This document shows, piece after piece, positions 34,863 to 46,635 of a stretch of DNA of 64,000 nt. The position numbers were made by a program, and so were the translations under genes. Location of the stretch: contig JASGKG010000001.1 of assembly GCA_047600805.1 (NCBI GenBank), positions 3,162,001-3,226,000 on the forward strand. The letters run 5' to 3'. Positions within the stretch are counted from its first letter, which is position 1. Each line of letters begins with the position of its first letter. This DNA comes from JADKHC01 sp047600805. GTDB lineage: Bacteria; Verrucomicrobiota; Verrucomicrobiia; Opitutales; Opitutaceae. The notes beneath the pieces are model-generated. The model ran no database searches. It had not been told where the DNA came from and saw nothing but the letters and a program-made list of their open reading frames with translations.

Positions 34863-35681
34863 TCATTGCGGCGGAAGAAATCCAAACTTCGCGAAAACCT
34901 TTTGCGCGACGTCGCTCGCCAAAAAATCGAGCAACACCTTAGCAGCTTCCACCTCCTTCGCGTCCTTCAACACGGCGACAGGATAGGTGATTTTCGGCCC
35001 TTCCGCGAGCGGCACTTCGATCGCGATTTTCACTTTATTCGAGATCAACGCATCCGTTTTGTAGACGAACCCTGCTTCGGCATTGCCCGACTCGACGGCG
35101 GCGAGAGCTGCACGCACGGTGTCGACTGGCACGAGTTTATCGATGAGTTTATTCCAGTCACCGGTTTTTTGCAGGTATTCCTTGGTGTAGGTTCCGACAG
35201 GCACAGTCGCCGGTTCGCCGATCGCGATGCGGCGCACGTCAGGTTTCCCCAAGTCCGCCAGCGTGCTCACCGAAGCGCCGCCGTCCGCGGCGACAATCAC
35301 CACGAGGATGTTTGCCAGCAGCGTGCGTCGCGTGCCCGGCAGGAGCAGGCCGGCCTTCTCGAGCTGATCGACGCGAAGTTCATCCGCCGAAAAAATAACG
35401 TCGGCCGGCGCGCCTTCTTTGATCTGACGCGCGAGCGCGCCGGACGCACCAAAATTGAAACGCAACGTGTGGCCCGTCGCTTTCGTGTAGAGTGGCGCGA
35501 GGTCCTTGAAGGCATCGGACAAACTCGCTGCAGCGAAGACGGTGACCTCTGCCGCCGAAACCCTCGCCGTCCCCAAACCAATCGCTACCACCGCCAGCCC
35601 GATTTGCACAAAGAAGACGGCAAACCGCCAACACGAAATACTAGACCTGGATTGAATGATGGTGTTACCGCGGAATTGCAT
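34863..35681 (-). CDS. modA: molybdate-binding periplasmic protein ModA
   Basis: A 272-residue solute-binding protein. An N-terminal signal peptide ends near ARVSA-AEV; the mature part starts EVTVFAAASLSDAFKDLAP, the family signature, with oxyanion ligands expected at the Ser residues of AASLS and NFGASGALARQI. It captures molybdate or tungstate for ModBC. The signal peptide has a long N-region (about 20 residues before the hydrophobic core), so the real start could differ. It is divergent from rarD across 174 bases without a recognisable Moco riboswitch or ModE site. Confidence 0.93.
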   Translation of the reverse strand: MQFRGNTIIQSRSSISCWRFAVFFVQIGLAVVAIGLGTARVSAAEVTVFAAASLSDAFKDLAPLYTKATGHTLRFNFGASGALARQIKEGAPADVIFSADELRVDQLEKAGLLLPGTRRTLLANILVVIVAADGGASVSTLADLGKPDVRRIAIGEPATVPVGTYTKEYLQKTGDWNKLIDKLVPVDTVRAALAAVESGNAEAGFVYKTDALISNKVKIAIEVPLAEGPKITYPVAVLKDAKEVEAAKVLLDFLASDVAQKVFAKFGFLPPQ

Positions 35682-35855
35682 ACCGACACCCCTGCATAAT
35701 CTGAACCAAGCGAGATTGCCGAGGCATTTTTCATCCTAAACTCTTTCAGGCGAGCACGTGTACCGCGTCGCGGCGCAGCGGACTGTATCGGAATCGCCCG
35801 CATTCTGGTCGGGCAACCAGTTGACCCGCTTCATACTCGTCAGAACATTCGTGCG

Positions 35856-36755
35856 ATGCCTAACACCGCGCCCAACACTCGTCCTTGGGGAAGCCTCACC
35901 GCTGCTTCCGCGAGTTATCTCATTTGGGGGCTGTTTCCGATTTACTGGCGCCTCCTGAAAGCCGTCGATGCGCTTGAGCTTATCACACATCGAGTGGTTT
36001 GGTCGCTGCTGTTCCTCCTGATTGTGGTGGCCGCGCAAAAACGGCTTCCTGAATTCCGCCAAGCTTTCACCGCGAAAAATATCGGCGTGCACGCGATGAG
36101 TGGCGGCCTGCTGACGATCAACTGGCTCGTTTACGTCTGGGGCGTCAACGCCGGCCACGTGATCGAGTGCAGCCTCGGCTATTTTCTCGTGCCGCTGCTC
36201 AACGTTATCCTTGGCCGTTGGTTGTTGCACGAAAAACTCCGCCGGGTACAAATCTCCGCCATCGCCCTCGCCACGTTCGGCGTCGCGGTGATGATCTGGC
36301 AGGCCGGCCGGCCGCCGTGGATCGCGCTGGCGCTCGCCGCCACGTTCAGCCTCTACGGCTTGCTGCGAAAACGTTCCAGCCTCGGCCCGCTCATGGGTCT
36401 CACGATGGAAACCGTCCTGCTGCTTCCTTTTGCCGGTGCCTTTTTGGTTTGGTTAGCCGCCCATCAGCGAGGCGCACTCGGCCACGTCAGCCCGGCGCTC
36501 ACTTTGATGATTCTCAGTACTGGCGTGGTCACGGCGATTCCGCTGCTTCTCTTCGCGAAGGGCGCGCGCGGTCTGCGCATGGTCACGCTCGGTCTTCTCC
36601 AATACCTCGCGCCGACGTGCCAGTTTCTACTCGGCTGGGCGTGGTACGGAGAACCCATGAGCGCCGCCCGAGCGAGCGCCTTTTCACTCATCTGGGCCGG
36701 CCTCGCGCTCTACAGCATGGACGCGCTGCTGGCATCTCGAAAGCCCCGTGCTTAG
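35856..36755 (+). CDS. rarD: RarD-type EamA transporter
   Basis: A 299-residue membrane protein with about ten helices, of the drug/metabolite transporter superfamily. The N-terminus (SASYLIWGLFPIYWRLL) and ELITHRVVWSLLFLL are typical of RarD, and the WLVYVWGVNAGHVIECSLGYF segment is strongly conserved. The substrate is not known with certainty in this family. Its stop overlaps the converging esterase gene by 4 bases. Confidence 0.9.
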   Translation: MPNTAPNTRPWGSLTAASASYLIWGLFPIYWRLLKAVDALELITHRVVWSLLFLLIVVAAQKRLPEFRQAFTAKNIGVHAMSGGLLTINWLVYVWGVNAGHVIECSLGYFLVPLLNVILGRWLLHEKLRRVQISAIALATFGVAVMIWQAGRPPWIALALAATFSLYGLLRKRSSLGPLMGLTMETVLLLPFAGAFLVWLAAHQRGALGHVSPALTLMILSTGVVTAIPLLLFAKGARGLRMVTLGLLQYLAPTCQFLLGWAWYGEPMSAARASAFSLIWAGLALYSMDALLASRKPRA

Positions 36756-37468
36756 TGGGTCGGCGGAAGCGCCCACCGCAACGCATCCGGCAAAGCTTTC
36801 CGCCACGCGGAGAATTCGTGCAGTCCGTCCGTTTCCACGTACTTCACGTTCGCGCCGCGTTTCACGAGCGCATCGCGAAAATTTTTGACGCCGTCGATCT
36901 GCGAGATCGCCTGAAAAACGTCCTGCTTGTGCTGGATGTTCGTCTGGTTCTCGCGATCGCCCACCGACAGATAAAATTCCGTCGCAAGCGGAACGCCGGA
37001 TTCCTCAACCCTCTTCGTGATCCAGCTATCATTCCACCAAAACGAGCCGGACTGCGCCACGACCTTGGTGAAGCGCCCGCGCGTCGTGAGGGCGACGGAG
37101 GACGCGGCCAATCCAGTATAACTCAGGCCAGCCATCACGCGTTCTTTCACGGCGCGCACGCTGGGATACTTCAGCTCCAGCCAGGGCAAAAGCTCCTCAT
37201 CGACGAAACGCGCGAATGGCGCGTAGCACGGGCATTCTTTCCAGCGCGCGTCGACACTTTCCATGCTCACGAACACGAAAAGCGTCTCGCCGATCTCCCT
37301 CCGCCCGCGCAGTTCTTCGATCACAGCGGGTGCTTCGACGCGTTCGCGGTAATATTCGCCATCGAGAAAGATCGCGAGATGCGTGGGCGTCGCTTCGGGT
37401 GCGAGAATCCAAAGCGTTCGTTCGTTTGCCAGATGCGCGCTCGTGATGCGGTGCTCCGTTTCGTTCAT
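36752..37468 (-). CDS. esterase of the Fes/IroE-like alpha/beta-hydrolase family
   Basis: A 238-residue soluble alpha/beta hydrolase. The nucleophile elbow is AGLSYTGLAAS, preceded by the oxyanion strand LAIFLDGEYYRERV and followed by AQSGSFWWND; a C-terminal His near DGLHEFSAWRKALPDAL would complete the triad. The pattern resembles enterochelin-esterase-like and S-formylglutathione-hydrolase-like enzymes. No siderophore genes are nearby, so the natural substrate is uncertain. Confidence 0.8.
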   Translation of the reverse strand: MNETEHRITSAHLANERTLWILAPEATPTHLAIFLDGEYYRERVEAPAVIEELRGRREIGETLFVFVSMESVDARWKECPCYAPFARFVDEELLPWLELKYPSVRAVKERVMAGLSYTGLAASSVALTTRGRFTKVVAQSGSFWWNDSWITKRVEESGVPLATEFYLSVGDRENQTNIQHKQDVFQAISQIDGVKNFRDALVKRGANVKYVETDGLHEFSAWRKALPDALRWALPPTH

Positions 37469-37599
37469 GCGAATACTTGCCGCCTGATTGGTTCACTGAA
37501 ACTTGTCTGCGCGCAAGTCCCCTCTCCTTTCTGCCAGAGCGGGTCCGCCGCGGTGGGTTGCCCGCCGGCCAAATCGTCTGCAGATTACTTCCCAGCCCT

Positions 37600-38049
37600 A
37601 TGAAGACTTTCGAAGGTTATCGCCTCATCACGCCGAACGACCTCGCCTGGCGTCCGTCGAATCTCATGCGCATCCCAAATGCCGACTACCTTGAGCGCAC
37701 CGGCAGCGAAAATCTCGGAGCGCGGCTCTGGCGTGTGCCGCCGAAGAGCGCGAACACGCTTCACAAGCACGTGCGCACCGAAGAATTCTATTTCGTTCTC
37801 GAAGGCACGGGCCGCATTCGCGTCGGCAACGAATCGCTCACCGTTCCGAAGTACGGCGGCATCTTGGTGGGCCCCGCGATGGTTCGGCAAATTTTCAACG
37901 ACTCCGAAACCGAAACGCTCTGGCTCATCATCGGCGCGCCCGAGAAGGAGCTCGAGCCGCACCAAGTCGGCGACATGAGTCTCTACTACCCGTCTGATCC
38001 AAAACAGCTGCCGCCCGAACTCAAGGGCGTCGCTTGGCCGCCCAACTAA
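37600..38049 (+). CDS. cupin domain protein
   Basis: A 149-residue protein with one conserved cupin barrel. Motif 1 is HKHVRTEEFYFVLEGTGRIRVG (two His and a Glu for a metal), followed by motif 2 around GPAMVRQIFND. The open frame runs upstream to 37477, but the ATG at 37600 starts the recognisable domain. The substrate is unknown; single-domain cupins bind small ligands or act as isomerases or dioxygenases. Confidence 0.85.
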   Translation: MKTFEGYRLITPNDLAWRPSNLMRIPNADYLERTGSENLGARLWRVPPKSANTLHKHVRTEEFYFVLEGTGRIRVGNESLTVPKYGGILVGPAMVRQIFNDSETETLWLIIGAPEKELEPHQVGDMSLYYPSDPKQLPPELKGVAWPPN

Positions 38050-38204
38050 AGGCTCGCTGGGCGCTTCGGCGTTGTCAGCCGCGCCGCGGCCGAGAGGGTG
38101 CGCGCGATTTAACCTGCCCGACCGCCTGCGAAAGCTGCGTCATCCCGCTGATGTTTAGCCAGTTTTGGCCTCATTCTCCGCGGAAATGAGCCGATGAGGA
38201 GTGA

Positions 38205-41807
<3,603 letters not shown>

Positions 41808-41880
41808 GGCAACGCAGCGACGAGCTTTCCCCGCCCAAGCGTACTTTTGCTGCACTCCGATGCGTTTCCAGCCGTTTCAG

Positions 41881-41905
41881 GTAGGGCGCGACCGCCGGGC
41901 GCGCC
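41881..41905. repeat. second copy of the nifH-nifD repeat (left arm only)
   Basis: 25 bases identical to 25576-25600. No matching right arm follows. It lies between the converging hybrid-kinase and STAS-like genes, flanked by a separate 7-bp dyad (AGCCGTT at about 41870, AACGGCT at about 41922). Confidence 0.8.
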
Positions 41906-41961
41906 GCGTTTGGCGACTCAGAACGGCTAGACCCACTGTCGCGCAAAACCTTTAGACAGCT

Positions 41962-42459
41962 CTAGCGTTTGTAACTTTGATAAAATCGGATGGTTCGGCA
42001 CGCGAGACGCGGACAAGCCGGGTCGCCTGCTCCATGAGGAGCCACGCCGCATTGGTGTTCGTGACTGCACACCAGCCAGCGCTCCGCTTCGGTCAGAGTG
42101 CGAAACGCGCAATAATCCACATCCACGTCCTGCGTCGCGACGAGACCTGTGTACACGCCGATCGCAGCGTAGGTAGCGGGATTGTCCGCCACGAACACGG
42201 TCTTCGCTCGCGAGCGAGCCTTGCCAAAAACTTTCGTCGCCAGCGCAATCGCCTCGAAATCGTCGCGCGTCAGCCCGGTGATCAACGCGTCGGTGAGATC
42301 CCAAACGACGTCGGGCAACTCCAGCCGCGGAAACCACTCCTCGATGGCTTGAAGGATATCTTTGCGCACCACCGCGCCCTTTAGGCGAAAGATGGTCCAC
42401 GCAAGGCCATGGGTGACGGAGATTTTTTTGTCGGCTGCTTGAAGAACGGAGGAATGCAT
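41962..42459 (-). CDS. STAS/SpoIIAA-like protein
   Basis: A 165-residue soluble protein whose alternating strands and helices (LAWTIFRLKGAVVRKDI, VVWDLTDALITGLTRDDF, RAKTVFVADNPATYAAIGVY, FRTLTEAERWLV) resemble STAS/SpoIIAA-like folds, which bind nucleotides or partner proteins. I am not certain of this assignment. The C-terminal 35 residues contain four Cys and several His (HEHQCGVAPHGAGDPACP), unusual for the fold. ATG at 42459; the frame-broken locus begins immediately beyond it on the other strand. Confidence 0.6.
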   Translation of the reverse strand: MHSSVLQAADKKISVTHGLAWTIFRLKGAVVRKDILQAIEEWFPRLELPDVVWDLTDALITGLTRDDFEAIALATKVFGKARSRAKTVFVADNPATYAAIGVYTGLVATQDVDVDYCAFRTLTEAERWLVCSHEHQCGVAPHGAGDPACPRLACRTIRFYQSYKR

Positions 42460-42703
42460 GGGCTCAGATTAGCAAACGACCTCGCCCGCAGGTGTCACAA
42501 AGCTGTCACGAGCAGCGCTCTCGCCCGCCTTTCCGAGTTCGAACAGGTCGTTTTCGTCGGCGAGGTCGCTCGGCGTGCGCTGCAATCGCTTCGGCACGAG
42601 TTGAAGCAGCTTTTCGACGCGTTCGCGGCCACGCCACGCGTCGCTTTTCTCACACGCGCTCACTTTCGCGAGCTCACGAGCCCGCTAGATGCGCTCGGAA
42701 ATA

Positions 42704-43017
42704 CCAAATTGCCTCGAACCCATGGCAATTTGCCGTCGGCGATAGCAATTTGCTGTCACGCGATCCCAATTTGACCTTCCGGCGTTTCGAGAAGGTCGGT
42801 GCGGAGCGCAATTTTCTATCCAGCCACCGCAATCATCTCGTCCCGGATACCAATTTGCGCACATGGACCGCATTCATCGAGGTCGCGCACGTCCTTTTGG
42901 AGGTGCCGCTACAGCAATTTGCGGTCAGCGAGGGCAAATTGCTATGACGCGATAGCAATTTTCTATCACGCGATCAGGCGTTCGAGCTCCGCGACCGCAA
43001 TTTGCTCTCCGCCACCT
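42704..43017. repeat. degenerate 21-bp tandem repeat array
   Basis: About 15 units follow each other without spacers, most exactly 21 bases long (two of 20, one of 22). Each well-kept unit begins GCAATTTG or CCAATTTG and continues toward a CGCGAT end; the clearest are at 42725, 42745, 42914, 42934 and 42955. Some units (42787, 42871, 42892, 42976) are worn beyond recognition but keep the period. The unit core AGCAAATTGCT is itself palindromic. The lack of unique spacers excludes a CRISPR array. Confidence 0.8.
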
Positions 43018-43216
43018 GCTCAATCTCACGGCGGACCTCGTCGTCGGGGTCGCCGGTTTCGACATCGAGGCTCGGCACCTGCACGGCGAGGCGCCCGCGC
43101 TCGAAGATCTAATTTCCGACCCGTTCGGCGTCGCCAAAAACGTCCTCGCCGACGCTTCCGACATTCTTAAACCGATCGAAAGCAAGAAAAGCAGTCCATC
43201 ACCGCACTTCAAACCG

Positions 43217-43261
43217 CTCAAAAACAAAGAGCCGCGCTCCCCGAGTGGAGAGGAGCGCGGC
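43217..43261 (-). terminator. rho-independent terminator of the 161-residue protein gene
   Basis: A 10-bp perfect stem, GCCGCGCTCC and GGAGCGCGGC, with an 11-base loop, is followed on the minus strand by TCTTTGTTTTTG. It lies 55 bases beyond the stop of the minus-strand gene upstream. Confidence 0.85.
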
Positions 43262-43315
43262 CCGACCAGGAAGTCCGACCGGTGACCAAACCAGTCGGTA
43301 GACGTTCGCCAGATT

Positions 43316-43801
43316 TTACTTTGTGGGTTCCGTTTTAGCGGCTTTAGCAGCACCGCGGCCGGGAAAACGCTCGCTGAGCGCCGCCTGAATTTCGGCGGCA
43401 TCGGCCACGCCGCGCTTCGCGGCCTGCTTCACGTTCTGATAAAACGCAAGATCGGCGTCGTAGATCTCGTGCGAAACCACCGCCAAGGTGTCTTCGATAC
43501 GGGTGGCGAGCAGACCGAACGTGCGCGACACCTCCAAAAGCTGGCTGCGCAAAACACGATCTTTGGCGAGTGCGTCCACGTCGACAAACGACGGCACCAG
43601 CTCAGGATGTTTCTTCATGTACGTCTCGCACTGCTGATCGAACTCGATCGTGCGCGGTCCTACTCTAGGAAGTTCCTTGACCTCGCCGTTCTCGAGACTG
43701 ACCAGAAAAGGCAGATTCGACTCTACGCCAGAGGCGGCTTGCAGAACATTGTTGAGAATCTCGGGTGTGATGACGGCCGAGACGCGATTTTTATCTGTCA
43801 T
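43316..43801 (-). CDS. conserved-looking hypothetical protein
   Basis: A 161-residue, mostly helical cytoplasmic protein with no family I can name. It begins MTDKNRVSAVITPEILNNVL; the open frame extends upstream to 43918 but that part is not protein-like. Residues 95-140 form an amphipathic helical pair (RSQLLEVSRTFGLLATRIED, YQNVKQAAKRG), and the C-terminus is Ala/Lys-rich. Ends in a clear terminator, so it is a real, monocistronic gene. Function unknown. Confidence 0.7.
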   Translation of the reverse strand: MTDKNRVSAVITPEILNNVLQAASGVESNLPFLVSLENGEVKELPRVGPRTIEFDQQCETYMKKHPELVPSFVDVDALAKDRVLRSQLLEVSRTFGLLATRIEDTLAVVSHEIYDADLAFYQNVKQAAKRGVADAAEIQAALSERFPGRGAAKAAKTEPTK

Positions 43802-43918
43802 GGGGTGGTGATCTTTGAATTCCCAGTCGTCCCGAGTCCCGCCATAACGCCGCAGGGCGTTGAGGAAACTGGTAATAAACGCTGGGGTGCGCGGAATAAG
43901 ATAAATCTCCAAAAACAC

Positions 43919-44317
43919 CTCAACACCGAATTACTCGCCATCGGCAAATGTACTGCAATAACCAGCACCGAGCCGCGTTAATAGATGAAATACATTCATC
44001 TTATGCCCGAAGTAGAAATCTATGTCTCAACACTTAGCACAGTCGACTGGTTTTGGATTTCAAAAAACCACAACGAAACCCCCAACCCGTTGCGCCGAAT
44101 ATTTACCATCGCTTAACCAATTTCTTACATTTTAGCTCTGCCGGCTTGTAGTGGTTTCCCCGATGCGGCCCCGTTCGCGATGACCCAAACGCTCGCTTTG
44201 GTCACTGCGCCGGAGCTTCGCCCCACGTGGGAAAACTTTCCATGCGCCCTCGGTCAATCGGGCCCATGGCAGCGAAACGCCAGAGGCGTAATCTGCGCGG
44301 TCAACCCAAACAAAATT
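43919..44317. other. AT-rich intergenic region upstream of the copper-binding protein
   Basis: About 400 bases between divergent genes. The first 200 bases are markedly AT-rich compared with the window. A small dyad (GATGAAATACATTCATC) lies near 43983-43999. An open frame runs into the following gene from 44180, but its residues do not resemble the family and it is treated as leader. I see no RNA gene. Confidence 0.5.
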
Positions 44318-44680
44318 ATGCACGAAACCTATTCTCATCTCGATTCACACGGCCACGATCTCAGCAAATGCATCGAGGCCTGCTCCGAATGCCACGCCAT
44401 GTGCGAGCACATGGTTTATCAACACTGCCTCAGCATGGGCGGAAAACACGTCGGGCAAGAACACCTGCGCCTGATGGCCGATTGCGCGCAAATCTGTCGC
44501 ACGTCAGCGGACTTCATGCTGCGCGGTTCGCCGCGGCACATGCTCACTTGCCGCATTTGCGCGGAAATCTGCGAAGCCTGCGCTGAAGAATGCGAGCGCA
44601 TTGGCGAAATGGACGATTGCGTCGAGGCGTGCCGCGAATGCGCCGAAGCCTGCCGCGAAATGGCCGGCTCACACGTCTAA
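44318..44680 (+). CDS. four-helix-bundle copper-binding protein (DUF326/Csp-like)
   Basis: A 120-residue Cys-rich protein. At least 13 Cys are spaced along helices in CxxxC and CxxC patterns (KCIEACSECHAMCEHM, CAQICRTSADF, CRICAEICEACAEECERI, CVEACRECAEACREM), with additional His and Met. This is the signature of DUF326 proteins, related to the copper storage proteins Csp. It has no signal peptide from the ATG at 44318, so it would act in the cytosol. A longer reading from 44180 is possible but unlikely. No copper transporter gene is nearby. Confidence 0.88.
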   Translation: MHETYSHLDSHGHDLSKCIEACSECHAMCEHMVYQHCLSMGGKHVGQEHLRLMADCAQICRTSADFMLRGSPRHMLTCRICAEICEACAEECERIGEMDDCVEACRECAEACREMAGSHV

Positions 44681-44700
44681 AACGTTTGGCGTTTTTAATC

Positions 44701-44760
44701 GGCAGGGACGGCCAGCCTGGCCATCCGTTTCGCAGACGACCCGGCAGGTCGTCCCTGCTT
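44701..44760. repeat. third copy of the palindromic repeat
   Basis: Left arm from 44702 (GCAGGGACGGCCAGCC) pairs with a right arm ending at 44758 over about 20 of 26 positions. The right half (CAGACGACCCGGCAGGTCG) closely matches the right arm of the element between nifH and nifD. It lies between the copper-protein gene and the converging clcA gene and may terminate both. Confidence 0.8.
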
Positions 44761-44785
44761 GGAATTTTTGCCTCTCGAGCCGCGT

Positions 44786-46558
44786 TTAGGAAGCCGCGTC
44801 GTCGCTCAACCGCTGCTGAGCGCGAAGAAAGTCGTGGAGCGTGAGAATGCCTTCGAGTTTTCCCGTTCCGCTGTCGCCCACGCACAGGCAGTCGCCGTGG
44901 GCGTCGAGAATCGCGCGCTGGGCCGCCTCGAGCGTGCTGCTCGCACCGATCCAATGCGCAGGGTAAAATTCGAGCGCGGTGCTATTGTTTAGCGCGAACT
45001 GGATCTGGTCGCGCGTGGCGACACCCACGACCTTTTCTTCCGGATCGATGACGGGAAAACGTTGGTGCTGGCTGCGGGTTAAGAGGTCAGCAAGGCTTGC
45101 GGCGTCGCGGCTGGTCACAGTGACGACCTCATACTGCGCGATGGCGCCAACGCGCATCTCTTTCCAGCGGCGATAGTCGCGCGGCGGCAGCACACGCTCA
45201 GGGCTGAGCCCGTCCTGCCGCAGCATTTCTTCGTACATGCCGGCGTGCTGGAGGCGGTGCGCGAGAACCTGGCTGACCAGCGTGGCGAGCAACGCGAAGG
45301 GAACGATCGAAAACTGGTGCGTGACTTCGAAGATCAGCAACACGCACGTGAGCGGCGTGCGGATCACCGCGCCCAGGCACGCGCACATGCCGATCATCAC
45401 GAGAATCGAGGCGTCAGCAGGCGGCAGCGGCGTGAAGCGCTGGGCGACTTCGACCACCACGGCGCCGCTCATCGCGCCAATGAAAAAGCTCGGCGCGAAA
45501 ATTCCGCCGCAACCGCCGGTGCCCACTGCGAAAATGGTTGCGAGCAGCTTGCCGACGAAAAGCAACAGCACCGCCGTCAGCGTGAGGTGGCCCGCGATGG
45601 CTTGCGTCACATCGCCGTAGCCGATGCCGAAAACGCCGAGCTGGCCGCAGCTGATAAAAACACCGGCCGCAATGGCCCACGAGAAAACCGCGCCGACCGT
45701 GGGCTTAAAAGCCGCGGGTAGAAACGCGAGCCGCGTTTTCATGGCGCCGCGCAGGCGCATCGCGCCTTTTTGAAACGCCACGCCCGCCACGGTCGAAACA
45801 ACCGCCACCAACAAACACAGCAACAGACCTTTCCACGACGGCTCGCCGAGCACCGCGACCTGATAGGCAGGCTGCGCTCCCACCAACGCATGCGCCACCA
45901 ACGCGCCCATGACCGCCGCCAACAAAATGCCGCTGATCAAACGGCTGTTCAGATCGCCGATGATCTCCTCCAGAATGAAAAGAATCGCCGCGAGCGGAGC
46001 ATTAAACGCCGCCGCGAGCGCCGCCGCCGCACCGCAGGCGCAAAAGCCGCGGCGCTCCTGCTTCGCGACGCCGAGCCAGCCACCGAGCGCCGAGGCGCTG
46101 GCCGCGCCGATCTGCACCGCCGGACCCTCAGGCCCCATGCTCACGCCGCCGCCCAACGTCAGAGCGGAGCCGAAGAATTTCACCACGGCCGTTCGCAGCG
46201 GAATCACGCCAAAGTCTTTCCAAAACGCGATCTTCGTCGGCATCACACCGCCGCCGCCCGCGGCTGGCGCGAAGCGATGGATCAACCACGAGGCCAAGGC
46301 GCTTGCGCCGACCACCGAGGCAAAGCTCGCGACCAGAAACAAAGGAACGCTCAGCGCGGCCGCGCGTTTCAGCCCATTGTCGAACAGCCACTCGACCGCG
46401 TCATGAAACCCGACCGACACCAAACCGACGCACGCCCCCACGATCGCCAGCTGAAAGGCGCGCTTTGTTCCTGGTGGCATCTTTTGCCAGGCATTCTGAA
46501 TTCGGCGGGCGACGCTTTGCATTTCCTTCACTACGCACCGCACCGCCGGAAGGGTCAA
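44786..46558 (-). CDS. ClC chloride channel/antiporter with CBS domains
   Basis: A 590-residue ClC-family membrane protein. The gating motif GPEGPAVQ supplies the external gate Glu144, and FNAPLAAILFILEEI keeps the internal proton-pathway Glu (about 198), so it should be a proton/chloride exchanger rather than a channel. A third region, GTGGCGGIFAPSFFIG, lines the anion path. Two CBS domains (about 465-575), which sense adenine nucleotides or ionic state, follow the transport core. The family acts in acid resistance and anion balance. Confidence 0.93.
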   Translation of the reverse strand: MTLPAVRCVVKEMQSVARRIQNAWQKMPPGTKRAFQLAIVGACVGLVSVGFHDAVEWLFDNGLKRAAALSVPLFLVASFASVVGASALASWLIHRFAPAAGGGGVMPTKIAFWKDFGVIPLRTAVVKFFGSALTLGGGVSMGPEGPAVQIGAASASALGGWLGVAKQERRGFCACGAAAALAAAFNAPLAAILFILEEIIGDLNSRLISGILLAAVMGALVAHALVGAQPAYQVAVLGEPSWKGLLLCLLVAVVSTVAGVAFQKGAMRLRGAMKTRLAFLPAAFKPTVGAVFSWAIAAGVFISCGQLGVFGIGYGDVTQAIAGHLTLTAVLLLFVGKLLATIFAVGTGGCGGIFAPSFFIGAMSGAVVVEVAQRFTPLPPADASILVMIGMCACLGAVIRTPLTCVLLIFEVTHQFSIVPFALLATLVSQVLAHRLQHAGMYEEMLRQDGLSPERVLPPRDYRRWKEMRVGAIAQYEVVTVTSRDAASLADLLTRSQHQRFPVIDPEEKVVGVATRDQIQFALNNSTALEFYPAHWIGASSTLEAAQRAILDAHGDCLCVGDSGTGKLEGILTLHDFLRAQQRLSDDAAS

Positions 46559-46584
46559 GCGGAGCGAGGTGTCGTCACCACGGC

Positions 46585-46619
46585 GAAAAAGAAAGCGCCG
46601 GCCCTTTCGGACCGGCGCT
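46585..46619 (-). terminator. rho-independent terminator of the 1487-residue protein gene
   Basis: An 8-bp perfect stem, AGCGCCGG and CCGGCGCT, with a loop of 10 bases that pairs further (GGTCC/GGGCC), is followed on the minus strand by TTTCTTTTTC. It lies 16 bases after the gene's stop. Confidence 0.9.
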
Positions 46620-46635
46620 GCAAACTACCACACAA

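Larger units (their letters stand above)
42454..43285 (+). pseudogene. frame-broken gene carrying a 21-bp tandem array
   Basis: Three adjoining stretches look coding but lie in different frames. The first (ATG 42454, ribosome site GGAGGA adjacent) reads about 80 residues such as SEFEQVVFVGEVARRALQSL and then meets a stop inside the array. The second continues in another frame with heptapeptide repeats. The third, about 90 codons (HLLNLTADLVVGVAGFDIEA, then SDPFGVAKNVLADASDI), is open to a stop at 43283 but has no start codon of its own. The shifts fit 20-base units within the 21-base array. I recognise no family. It could be a decayed gene or a gene shifting frame by repeat slippage. Confidence 0.4.

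Noticed and set aside
35693..35709. Sigma-54 promoter before modA (minus strand TGGTTCAGATTATGCA)
   Set aside because: GG and GC are correctly spaced, but the element lacks the CA after GG, and transcription would start at the modA initiation codon, leaving no ribosome site.
35682..35855. Molybdenum-cofactor riboswitch before modA
   Set aside because: I looked for the conserved Moco-motif helices in the 174-base leader and could not align them.
42704..43017. CRISPR array
   Set aside because: Units abut without unique spacers, are only 21 bases long and are degenerate, and no cas genes are present.
42925..43401. 158-residue minus-strand frame through the repeat array
   Set aside because: Its end is a translation of the repeat units (VIENCYRVIAIC), and it crosses the terminator of the neighbouring minus-strand gene.
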